A stretch of 64,000 nucleotides of DNA, from the NCBI RefSeq assembly GCF_001423495.1, contig NZ_LMOG01000018.1:62001-126000 (forward strand), in the 5' to 3' direction. Source of the stretch: Xanthomonas sp. Leaf131. GTDB taxonomy: Bacteria > Pseudomonadota > Gammaproteobacteria > Xanthomonadales > Xanthomonadaceae. The translations under genes were made by a program, and so were the position numbers. How positions within the stretch are numbered: position 1 is the stretch's first letter; each line of letters starts with the position of its first letter. Of this stretch, positions 33,618 to 42,248 are shown in pieces. A model generated the notes under the pieces. The model was not told where the DNA came from. It saw only the letters and a program-made list of their open reading frames with translations, and made no database searches.

Positions 33618-35978
33618 ATGAAGCCAACGCTGCACCACACACAGACCTCCCGGTGGCACACCATCGCAGCGGGGTGCCTGAGCATCGTGCTCTGCTCGCT
33701 ATCGGCAAGCGTAGTGGCTGCATCGGTCGCACCCACGCCCACACCCACGCCAACACCGGCGCAGTACGCGCAGGCCATCGGCCTGTCCGATCACTACGCC
33801 TCCCTGGTCGACCAGCAACCGACGGCGCCGGTGTGGATCGATGCCGGGCGCTTTCTGTATCGGCGCGGCGTTGCACGCACCAACCAGGCGCCGGCCATCG
33901 AGTACCGCCTGGTGGATGCCGCCAGTGGCCGCAATACGCTGGCCTTCGATCACGCGCGGCTGGCGGCGGCGTTGACCCAGGCCGGTGCGCAGGACATCGA
34001 TGCAACGCAACTGCAGCTGGAGGACCCCACGCTGCAACAGCAGCGCCTGGGCTTTCAGCTGGCGAAGCTGGGCTGGCAGTGCGATCTGGCGCGCTACCGC
34101 TGCGAACATGTGCCCGAGCGCGATGTGCCGGCCGAGACGATGGACATGCGTCTGCCGTTCAAGCAGGGCGAACGCGAGGCCAAAGTGTCGCCGGATGGCC
34201 GCTGGCGCGCCTGGGTGGAGCAAGCCAATCTGGTCATCGCGCCGGTGGGCGGTGGCGAGCGCAGCGTGCTCAGTCGCGATGGCAGTGCCGGCGATTACTA
34301 CGCGCTCGACAGCCTGGTGTGGTCGCCGGATTCGCAGCATCTGGCCGCCTATCGGGTCAAGGCGCCACCGCCGCGCATGGTCTATTACATCGAATCGGCA
34401 CCGGCCGATCAGGTGCAGCCCAAGTTGCACCAACAGGTCTATCCCAAGCCCGGCGATGTGTTGCCGGTGATGCAACCTGTGCTGTTCGACATTGCCACGC
34501 GTGCGGCGCATCCGGTGGCGATGACGCTGCTGCCCAATGCCTTCAGCTTGAGCGAGATGGTCTGGTGGAAGGACAGCCGCGGGTTGACCTTCGAATACAA
34601 CGCGCGCGGCCATCAGCTGTATCGGGTGATCGACGTAAATGCACGCACGGCCGCCGCGCGCACCGTGATCGAAGAAACCTCGCCCACCTTTATCGAATAC
34701 TCCGAGCTCAGCGGCGACCACGAGAACGGCGGCAAGCACGCGCGGCGCGATCTGGCCGACGGCGCGCAGATCCTGTGGGCCTCCGAGCGCGATGGCTGGG
34801 AGCATGTGTATCTGTACGACGGCCGCAGCGGCGAGGTGATCCGCCAGGTCACGCGTGGCGAGTGGGTGGTGCGCAAGCTCGATTACCTCGACGAGGCCGC
34901 AGGGCAGTTGTACTTCACCGCCTCCGGCATGCAGCCCGGCGAAGACCCGTACTACCGCCACGCCTATCGTATCGGTCTGGATGGCACCGGGCTCACCGCA
35001 TTGACGCCGACCGACGCCGACCACCAGATCAGTTATTCGCCGGATGGAAAGTGGTTGCTGGATCTTTATTCGCGCGTCGATCTGGGGCCGGTGCTGGAGT
35101 TGAGGCGCAGCGCCGATGGCAGCCTGGCGCGCACGGTGGAGCGTACCGATCTGAGTCGTCTGCAGGCCGCTGGCTGGCAGCCGCCGTTGCCGTTCCATAC
35201 CACCGGGCGCGATGGCAAGACCGAGATCTGGGGCGTGATCCAGCGCCCGCAGCAACCGAATCCGCAGCAGCGCTACCGCGTGATCGAATACATTTATGCC
35301 GGCCCGCAGGGCTCGTTCGTGCCGAAGAGTTTCACCACGCGCGTGCCGGCGCTGACCGGGCTGGGCTTTGCGGTGGCGCAGATCGATGGCATGGGCACCA
35401 ACAATCGCGCGCGCGCCTTCCACGATGTGGCCTGGCGCAATCTCAAGGACGCCGGCCTGCCGGATCGCATCGCCTGGCACAAAGCCGCTGCCGCGCAGTA
35501 CCCGTGGTACGACATCGGCGGCGGTGTCGGCGTGTACGGCACGTCTGCCGGCGGGCAGAACGCATTGGGCGCGCTGCTGTTTCATCCGGAGTTTTATGTG
35601 GCGGGCGTGGCCAATTCCGGTTGCCACGACAACCGCATGGACAAGATCTGGTGGAACGAACAATGGATGGGCTGGCCGGTGGGGCCGTGGTACGCCGAAT
35701 CGTCCAATGTGGAAAACGCCGCACGTCTGCAAGGCCATCTGCTGCTGGTCACCGGCGACATGGACATGAATGTCGACCCGGCCAGCACCTTCCAGGTCGC
35801 CGATCGCCTGATCAAGGCCGGCAAGGATTTCGATCTATTGGTGGTGCCCGGTGGCGATCACGGTGCCGGCGGCGATTACGGCAAGCGCCGTCTGCTGGAT
35901 TTCTTCGTGCGCTGGATGCGGCAATCGCCAACGCCGGAGTGGAACCACACCCAGGCGGCGGCGACGCAGGCGCCATGA
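33618..35978 (+). CDS. S9-family (DPP-IV-like) serine peptidase, secreted, second copy
   Basis: A 786-residue paralogue of the protein at 15192, with a signal peptide (AAGCLSIVLCSLSASVVAA) followed by a PTPTPTPTP linker. Beta-propeller, then alpha/beta-hydrolase; triad S643 (GTSAGGQ), D716 (GDMDMNVDP) and H748 (GGDHGAG). It shares long blocks with the first copy (FTASGMQPGEDPYYRHAY; CHDNRMDKIWWNEQWMGWP). It sits between the GH43 and the second receptor genes. Inference: it trims deglycosylated Pro/Hyp-rich peptides. Confidence 0.86.
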   Translation: MKPTLHHTQTSRWHTIAAGCLSIVLCSLSASVVAASVAPTPTPTPTPAQYAQAIGLSDHYASLVDQQPTAPVWIDAGRFLYRRGVARTNQAPAIEYRLVDAASGRNTLAFDHARLAAALTQAGAQDIDATQLQLEDPTLQQQRLGFQLAKLGWQCDLARYRCEHVPERDVPAETMDMRLPFKQGEREAKVSPDGRWRAWVEQANLVIAPVGGGERSVLSRDGSAGDYYALDSLVWSPDSQHLAAYRVKAPPPRMVYYIESAPADQVQPKLHQQVYPKPGDVLPVMQPVLFDIATRAAHPVAMTLLPNAFSLSEMVWWKDSRGLTFEYNARGHQLYRVIDVNARTAAARTVIEETSPTFIEYSELSGDHENGGKHARRDLADGAQILWASERDGWEHVYLYDGRSGEVIRQVTRGEWVVRKLDYLDEAAGQLYFTASGMQPGEDPYYRHAYRIGLDGTGLTALTPTDADHQISYSPDGKWLLDLYSRVDLGPVLELRRSADGSLARTVERTDLSRLQAAGWQPPLPFHTTGRDGKTEIWGVIQRPQQPNPQQRYRVIEYIYAGPQGSFVPKSFTTRVPALTGLGFAVAQIDGMGTNNRARAFHDVAWRNLKDAGLPDRIAWHKAAAAQYPWYDIGGGVGVYGTSAGGQNALGALLFHPEFYVAGVANSGCHDNRMDKIWWNEQWMGWPVGPWYAESSNVENAARLQGHLLLVTGDMDMNVDPASTFQVADRLIKAGKDFDLLVVPGGDHGAGGDYGKRRLLDFFVRWMRQSPTPEWNHTQAAATQAP

Positions 35979-36551
35979 CACGTGAGGCTCGGGCCCGCTG
36001 GCAGACCGTGTGAGCACATCACATCGGTGAAACAGTGCGGGCAGGCGAGGGCGCGCTGACTGCCGTCGTTGCGCTCCTGCATCCAGACGCATCGCTCGAT
36101 GCTAAATCGACTGGCATCGCACTAGGGTCGCAGGCGATACATCGTCTAGGGGGTATCACCCATCTTCTTGCGCGTGGCGTCCAGTTGCCGACGTCGCTGT
36201 AGAGCGCAACACCAACGTGCGCTCGTTCATTTGCGAACCATGCCGTTATCCGCATGCGCTGTCGCCAAATGCGACAAGACGTGGCGCGTGCGCACAGGCA
36301 CATTGTGACCAGCTGATGAAACTGGAGCGCATGGGCGACTTCAGTGCGGAATCCATCTCTCCGACAACGCGCGGTGTTGCGTGAGCGATTGCGGTCGCGC
36401 GCAGCGCAGGTTGTCTGTGTGTCAACTGTCTGGCCGTCGCAAACAGGTCGCTGCGACGCGCCGCTGCCATTCGTCTCCACCCGCGCTGGTGTACGCCGGC
36501 ACGGGCGGGTGTTGCCCGTCGTTTGTCTGCCGTTCGAATCAGGAGCCCCGC
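35979..36551 (+). other. 573-bp gene-free region upstream of the second receptor gene
   Basis: No convincing gene. It holds the bipartite element at 36247-36284 and the receptor Shine-Dalgarno AGGAG (36541-36545, six bases before the ATG). If the element is the promoter, the receptor mRNA has an untranslated leader of roughly 260 bases. Confidence 0.6.
36244..36284 (+). promoter_or_regulatory. Bipartite CCGCAT...CAAGACG element before the second receptor gene
   Basis: GTTATCCGCATGC, with CCGCATGC at 36250-36257, then 17 bases, then CAAGACGTGG (36275-36284). Both boxes are identical to those at 24363-24397 although the flanking DNA differs, so the boxes look selected. The ATG is 267 bp downstream. 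Confidence 0.55.
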
Positions 36552-39449
36552 ATGCCGATGTTGTTGTCGCCTTTCTTCCGGACCACCGTTGCCAGTGTGC
36601 GCCCGGTGCCGAGCATGCTCACCGCCGCACTCCTGCTGGCGCTGTCTGCAGCTGCCGCCGCTCCCGTGTCTGCGCAGCAGGCAGCCAACACCGGCGATGC
36701 GACGCAAACGCTCGACAGCGTGGTCGTCACCGGCTCGCGCTTGCGCCGGGTGGATACCGAAACCGCCAACCCGGTGATCACGGTCAGCCAGGAACAAATC
36801 GCCGCCACCGGCAAGGCCACGGTGGGCGATCTGCTGCAGGAGCTGCCATCGATCGCCGGCAACGCCACCAACCCGAATACCAACAACGGCGGAGGCACCG
36901 GTGCCTCCGCCATTTCGCTGCGCGGATTGGGCGACAAGCGCACGCTGGTGCTGGTCAACGGCATCCGGCTCGCCTACAACGACGTCAACGCGATTCCGGC
37001 CAGCATGATCGAGCGCATCGAAGTGCTCAGCAACGGCGCCTCTGCGGTATATGGCTCCGATGCCATCGGTGGCGTGGTTAATTTCATCCTGCGCACGCGC
37101 TTCGACGGTGTGCAATTCAGCAGCGATTTCGGCACCAGCAGCGAGGGCGATGGCAACCGACGCAACTTCGCCTTGACCACCGGCAAGACCTGGGAGCGCG
37201 GCAGTCTGATCGGCGGTCTGTCGTACCACAACATCGACCCGGTGTCGGCAGCGGCGCGCGACTATTCCAAGGACGCGCTGGCATTGACCAACGGGCAACC
37301 GGTGAAGCAGGGCTCGTCCGCCACACCGACCGGCACGGTCAATTTCAACGATGGCTCGGAACAATCGAATCAACTCGCGCAGGCCAACGGCTGCGGGCGC
37401 GTCACCCTCAACACTGGCGTGAGCGGTCGCGCCAGCCCGGGCGATTTCCACTGTTACAACGCCAGCGCCGACTCCTACAACTACCAGCCGTTCAATCTGT
37501 TGCAGACCCCGCAAAAGCGCACCAATGCCTTTCTGCTAGGCACCTATCGCTTTACCGATAATGTCGAAGGCTACGTCAATACCTGGTTCAGTAAAACCGA
37601 ATCGGCCTCGATCATTGCGCCGATTCCGATCTTCTCCAATGGCGACAACATCCTGGTGTCGTCGCAAAGTTACTACAACCCGTTCGGCGTGAACTTCGGC
37701 ACCGATCGCAGCACCGGTACCTCCTACAACGACCTCAATACACGCGCCACCGTGCTGGGCAATCGCAGCTATCAATACAACACCTACAACTTCCAGATCA
37801 GCCCCGGTCTGCGTGGCCGCTTCGGCGACAGCTCCTGGCAATGGGACGCCAACTTCAATTACGGCAGGGTCAAACAGAAGTCGATCAACAACGGCTTTCT
37901 CGATTACGCCACGTTCAACCAGGCCATCGGCCCCTCATTCCTGGACAGCGACGGCGTGGTCAAGTGCGGCAGTGCGGGCGCGGCGATTGCCGGTTGCACA
38001 CCGTTGAATTTCTTCAACCTCAACGACAGCTCCAACCTGTCCACCTTGCAGGGCATGGTGGTCAACCCCATCGTGACCAGCGTCTACACCGTCAAGCAAT
38101 TCGAGGCCAATGCCAACGGCTCGCTGTTCGATCTGCCAGCCGGCACCGTGAGCCTGGCAAGCGGCATTTCCTATCGCAAGGAGCGCTCGACCACCGCCTC
38201 CGATGCGCTATGGACCGGCGATGAAGACGGCCTGTGCGGGGTGATCGAATTCTGCGCATCCAGCTTGAGCGGCAGTTTCGACGTCAAGGAGGCCTATGCC
38301 GAAGCCCTGTTCCCGCTGCTCAAGGACTTGCCCGGCATCAACGCGTTGAACATCACGCTGGGCACGCGTTTCTCCGACTTCAGCTCGGTGGGCAGCAAGA
38401 CCAACAGCAAGCTGTCGCTGGAATATCGCCCGATCGAAAATCTGTTGCTGCGCGGCACTGTTTCGCAGGTGTTCCGCGCGCCCAACATCAACGAGCTGTA
38501 TGCCGGCGTGGCCGGCGATGCCGCCACCGTCAACGACCCGTGCAACGGTTACACCGGCGGCAACAGCGTGGCCTGCGCCAACGTGCCGACCAACGGCAGC
38601 TATCAGCAATCCGATGGTCAGGTGTCGGGCAAGGTGTCCGGCGCGGTAGTGGCCGGTTATCAACTCAAGCCGGAAACCGGCAAGTCCTACGATGTGGGGC
38701 TGGTCTACGACCCGCAGTGGATAGACGGTCTGTCGCTGAGTGCGGACTGGTGGCGCATCGATCTGGAAGACACCATCACCACGGTGTCGGCGCAGACCGT
38801 GCTCAATCAATGCTTCGCCAACTCGGCCAGCTCCTTCTGCGCACTGATCCATCGCAACGGCAACGGCACCATCAATTACATCGCCGAACCCACCGTCAAC
38901 CTGGGCAAGCTCTGGGCCAAGGGCATCGATTTCAACCTGACTTACCGCCTGCCATCCACGCCTTGGGGCAATGTCACTGCAGGGCTCAACGGCACCTATC
39001 TCACCCGTTACGACGTGCTACCCGATACCACCGACCCAAGCTCGGTCACCATCCACAACGTGGGCCGCTACACCCAGGCTTACGGCAACTTCCCGCGCTG
39101 GCGTGCGTTGGGCACGGTGAACTGGGCGTTGGACGATTGGAGCGCCACCTGGCGTATCCGTTATGTGGGCAATACCGCCATCGGTAATTCGGATCCGGAC
39201 CAGAGCCTGTCGGCCGATTCCAGCGAGCCGACGGTAGTGCGCAAGATCGGCACCTATGTCTACAACAACCTGCAGCTCGGCTATAACGTGGAGCCGTGGC
39301 ACACCCGCTTTGAAGTGGGCGTGGATAACATCGCAGACAAGCAACCACCGTTGTATTACTCCAACAACGTGGGTAACGCCAACACCGATGTGGCGACCTA
39401 CGATCTGCTCGGTCGGTTCTATTGGGCGCGTGCGACGGTGAAGTTCTGA
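36552..39449 (+). CDS. TonB-dependent outer-membrane receptor, second copy in the arabinoside locus
   Basis: A 965-residue receptor related to the one at 24622: FFRTT near the start, signal peptide ending APVSAQQ, TLDSVVVTGSRLRRVDTETANPVI, plug (GDLLQELPSIAG; NDVNAIPASMIERIEVLSNGASAVYGSD) and a barrel ending RATVKF. It has no signalling extension. Differences in extracellular loops, including a GTGASAISLRGLG plug edge, suggest a different ligand or fragment size. It precedes GH127 by 151 bp. Import of arabino-oligosaccharides or glycopeptides is inferred. Confidence 0.9.
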   Translation: MPMLLSPFFRTTVASVRPVPSMLTAALLLALSAAAAAPVSAQQAANTGDATQTLDSVVVTGSRLRRVDTETANPVITVSQEQIAATGKATVGDLLQELPSIAGNATNPNTNNGGGTGASAISLRGLGDKRTLVLVNGIRLAYNDVNAIPASMIERIEVLSNGASAVYGSDAIGGVVNFILRTRFDGVQFSSDFGTSSEGDGNRRNFALTTGKTWERGSLIGGLSYHNIDPVSAAARDYSKDALALTNGQPVKQGSSATPTGTVNFNDGSEQSNQLAQANGCGRVTLNTGVSGRASPGDFHCYNASADSYNYQPFNLLQTPQKRTNAFLLGTYRFTDNVEGYVNTWFSKTESASIIAPIPIFSNGDNILVSSQSYYNPFGVNFGTDRSTGTSYNDLNTRATVLGNRSYQYNTYNFQISPGLRGRFGDSSWQWDANFNYGRVKQKSINNGFLDYATFNQAIGPSFLDSDGVVKCGSAGAAIAGCTPLNFFNLNDSSNLSTLQGMVVNPIVTSVYTVKQFEANANGSLFDLPAGTVSLASGISYRKERSTTASDALWTGDEDGLCGVIEFCASSLSGSFDVKEAYAEALFPLLKDLPGINALNITLGTRFSDFSSVGSKTNSKLSLEYRPIENLLLRGTVSQVFRAPNINELYAGVAGDAATVNDPCNGYTGGNSVACANVPTNGSYQQSDGQVSGKVSGAVVAGYQLKPETGKSYDVGLVYDPQWIDGLSLSADWWRIDLEDTITTVSAQTVLNQCFANSASSFCALIHRNGNGTINYIAEPTVNLGKLWAKGIDFNLTYRLPSTPWGNVTAGLNGTYLTRYDVLPDTTDPSSVTIHNVGRYTQAYGNFPRWRALGTVNWALDDWSATWRIRYVGNTAIGNSDPDQSLSADSSEPTVVRKIGTYVYNNLQLGYNVEPWHTRFEVGVDNIADKQPPLYYSNNVGNANTDVATYDLLGRFYWARATVKF

Positions 39450-39506
39450 TCGCTGCCGTGTCGTCGCGGTGGTGTGCGGCAGGAGGTCGTCTGTCGCGCG
39501 CAAGCC

Positions 39507-39546
39507 ACGCCTGTGCAGTCGCGAGTTACCGCAGCTGCACAGGCGT
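39507..39546. terminator. 12-bp inverted repeat between receptor and GH127 genes
   Basis: ACGCCTGTGCAG (39507-39518) pairs perfectly with 39535-39546 across a 16-base loop; GTTTGTTG follows. It may be a weak terminator for the receptor gene or an operator for GH127, whose ATG is 54 bp downstream. Confidence 0.4.
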
Positions 39547-39600
39547 TTGTTGCAATGGCGCGCGCAGTCTGTGCGTGCCGACAGGAGCTAAGCTGAGCCC

Positions 39601-41985
39601 ATGACAGAGATGCATGCGAGCGAGTTACCCAACGACCACACGCTGAGCGTGTCGCGGCGGCGTTTTCTGGCCTGGAGCAGCCTGGCGGTTGCCGCAGGCT
39701 TCCTGCGTTTTCCAGCACAAGCAAGCGCCGCACAACCAGGTAGCGTGCGTGCGGTGCCGCTGGCACAGGTTCGGCTCACACCGTCGTTGTTTCTGGATGC
39801 GCTGCAGACCAACCGGCGTTACCTGATGCGGCTGGAGCAGGACAGGCTGCTGCACAACTTCGTGCTGTATGCAGGTCTCGATCCCAAGGCGGCGGCGTAC
39901 GGCGGCTGGGAAGCGGACACCATCGCCGGGCATACGCTCGGGCACTATCTCAGCGCATTGGCCTTGATGCATGCGCAAACCGGCGATGCGCAATGCCGCA
40001 CGCGTGCGGGTTACCTGGTCGCAGAGCTGGCACGTTGCCAGGCGCATGCCGGCGATGGCTACGTGGCCGGATTCACGCGCAAGAACCCGGCAGGCAAGAT
40101 CGAAAGCGGTCGTGCCGTGTTCGATGAGCTGAAAAAAGGCAAGATCGATCCGGCGCCGTTCTATCTCAATGGCAGCTGGGCGCCGCTATACACCTGGCAC
40201 AAGCTGTTCGCCGGCTTGCTCGACGTGCATGCGCATTGCGGCAACGCGCAGGCGCTGCAGGTCGCGGTGGGCCTGGCTGGCTATCTGCAGGGCATCTTCG
40301 CCGCACTCGACGATGCGCAGTTGCAGAAGGTGCTGTCGTGCGAATTCGGCGGCCTCAACGAATCCTTTGTCGAGCTGCATGTGCGCACCGGCGATGCGCA
40401 ATGGCTGGCGCTGGCGCAACGCCTGCACCACCATGCCGTGCTCGATCCGCTCATCGCCCAGCGCGACGAGCTGGTGCACCAGCATTCCAACACCAATATC
40501 CCCAAGTTGATTGGCCTGGCACGCGAATACGAAGTGACCGGCGATGCCGCCTCGGGCGCGGCGGCGCGCTTCTTCTGGCACACCGTCACCGATCACCACA
40601 CTTACGTGATCGGCGGCAATGGCGACCGCGAATATTTCCAGCAGCCCGACAGCACTTCGAAGTTTCTCACCGAGCAGACCTGCGAGCACTGCGCCAGCTA
40701 CAACATGCTCAAGCTCACTCGCCACCTGTACCAGTGGGGCCCGCAGGCGGAGTTCTTCGATTACTACGAGCGCACGCTGCTCAACCACGTGATGGCGCAG
40801 CAGCATCCGCGCACCGGCATGTTCACCTACATGACACCGATGCTGGCCGGCGAAGCGCGCGGCTGGTCATCGCCGTTCGACGATTTCTGGTGCTGCGTCG
40901 GCAGCGGCATGGAGGCGCATGCCCAGTTCGGCGATTCCATCTATTGGCAGGACGGGCAGGGCGTTTACGTCAACCTCTACGTGCCCTCCAGCGTGCGCGA
41001 TGCCGCCGGGCTGGACATGACCCTGCACAGCACGATGCCGGAGCAGGGCAGCGCATCGCTCCGTGTCGATGCCGCGCCGGCAGAGCAACGCACGCTCGCA
41101 CTGCGCGTGCCCGGCTGGGCGCAGTCGCCGGTGCTGCAGCTCAATGGTCAGCCGGTCGACACGGTTATCAGCGACGGCTATCTGCGCGTCACGCGTGTCT
41201 GGCGTGCTGGCGACACGCTCAACTTGTCGTTCGAAATGCCACTGCGCCTGGAAGCCGCAGCGGACGACCCGGCCTGGGTCTCGGTGCTGCGGGGGCCGCT
41301 GGTCTTGGCTGCGGACCTGGGTGATGCGGCAAAACCCTGGTCAGGCAAGACCCCGGCATTGATCGGCGGCGACGACATCTTGCAGCGCCTGCAACCAGTG
41401 CCAGGCAAAACAGCGTTCGACTACAGCGACGGCGCACAGCACTGGCGGTTCTCCCCGTTCTACGCCCAGTTCGACCGCCGCAGCGCGCTCTATCTGGAAC
41501 ATCGCGGCGCCGCTGCCTGGCAACAGCACCAGACCGAGCAGGCCGCAGCAGAAGCAAAACAACAGGCGCTCGACACGCGCGCACTGGACCGCGTCGCGCT
41601 GGGTGACGAAGCATCCGAAAAAGCCCACGGCTTGCAGAGCGAAAGCTCCTACGCACTGAGCTACCGCCGCCGCGCCGGCCGCGACGCCCGCACCGGCGGC
41701 TTCATCGCCTTCACCCTGCGCAACACCACCAAGGCGAGCACCCTGCGCCTGCGCTACTGGGGGGACGAAACCCGCCGCCGCTTCCGCATCCTCGCCGACG
41801 GCGAACTCATCGCCAACGAACGCCTGGACGGCAACCGCGGCCTGGACTTCGTCGATGTGGATTACGCATTGCCGGCAGCCGTAGCCGGACGCGCCACCCT
41901 GCAGATCCGCATCGAACCGGAAACCGGCTACTCGGCCGGGCCAGCGTTCGGGTGTTGGGTGTTGGCTGATGCCGAAGCTGTCTAG
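39601..41985 (+). CDS. hypBA1: GH127-family beta-L-arabinofuranosidase, Tat-exported
   Basis: A 794-residue protein with a twin-arginine signal (SRRRFLAWSSLAVAAGF, residues 18-34). The (alpha/alpha)6 domain retains the unusual GH127 zinc-thiolate active site: E362 and C364 (TCEHCASYNM) and C431-C432 (FWCCVGSGMEAH), the equivalent of the nucleophile/zinc cysteines of Bifidobacterium HypBA1. The last 200 residues are beta-sandwich. The enzyme cleaves beta-1,2-arabinobiose and Ara-Hyp, the final deglycosylation step on extensin Hyp. It is the last gene of the cluster, before a bidirectional terminator. Confidence 0.9.
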   Translation: MTEMHASELPNDHTLSVSRRRFLAWSSLAVAAGFLRFPAQASAAQPGSVRAVPLAQVRLTPSLFLDALQTNRRYLMRLEQDRLLHNFVLYAGLDPKAAAYGGWEADTIAGHTLGHYLSALALMHAQTGDAQCRTRAGYLVAELARCQAHAGDGYVAGFTRKNPAGKIESGRAVFDELKKGKIDPAPFYLNGSWAPLYTWHKLFAGLLDVHAHCGNAQALQVAVGLAGYLQGIFAALDDAQLQKVLSCEFGGLNESFVELHVRTGDAQWLALAQRLHHHAVLDPLIAQRDELVHQHSNTNIPKLIGLAREYEVTGDAASGAAARFFWHTVTDHHTYVIGGNGDREYFQQPDSTSKFLTEQTCEHCASYNMLKLTRHLYQWGPQAEFFDYYERTLLNHVMAQQHPRTGMFTYMTPMLAGEARGWSSPFDDFWCCVGSGMEAHAQFGDSIYWQDGQGVYVNLYVPSSVRDAAGLDMTLHSTMPEQGSASLRVDAAPAEQRTLALRVPGWAQSPVLQLNGQPVDTVISDGYLRVTRVWRAGDTLNLSFEMPLRLEAAADDPAWVSVLRGPLVLAADLGDAAKPWSGKTPALIGGDDILQRLQPVPGKTAFDYSDGAQHWRFSPFYAQFDRRSALYLEHRGAAAWQQHQTEQAAAEAKQQALDTRALDRVALGDEASEKAHGLQSESSYALSYRRRAGRDARTGGFIAFTLRNTTKASTLRLRYWGDETRRRFRILADGELIANERLDGNRGLDFVDVDYALPAAVAGRATLQIRIEPETGYSAGPAFGCWVLADAEAV

Positions 41986-42190
41986 GTTCAGTCAAAAAGT
42001 GCTGTTGCCATGGATATGTCGTCTTGGTTCGCAATCGACGTGCATGCTCAGATTGACGATCGTTTTGCTTCAGCGTGTGGCTATGCAAGCGCTCTACAGC
42101 ACCTCAAGATGTTACGAACGTTGTCAAACATTGCGCCACTTAGCTGCGTCTTCAGGCCGAGCGTAGTTTTCAAAGCACCAATACCCCACA

Positions 42191-42222
42191 AACAAAGACC
42201 GGCGCATGCGCCGGTCTTTGTT
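42191..42222. terminator. Bidirectional intrinsic terminator between GH127 and htpG
   Basis: AACAAAGACCGGCGC (42191-42205) pairs perfectly with 42208-42222, with A-rich and T-rich flanks on each side. It lies 26 bp past the end of the htpG frame and 205 bp past GH127, so it can serve both convergent genes. Confidence 0.85.
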
Positions 42223-42248
42223 CACATCAGTGCGTCAGCGCAAACTTC

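Noticed and set aside
36009-36023. CRP/Clp-like TGTGA...TCACA upstream of the second receptor gene
   Set aside because: The half sites are 5 bases apart and not 6, and it lies over 500 bp from the receptor start, so it is unlikely to be bound.
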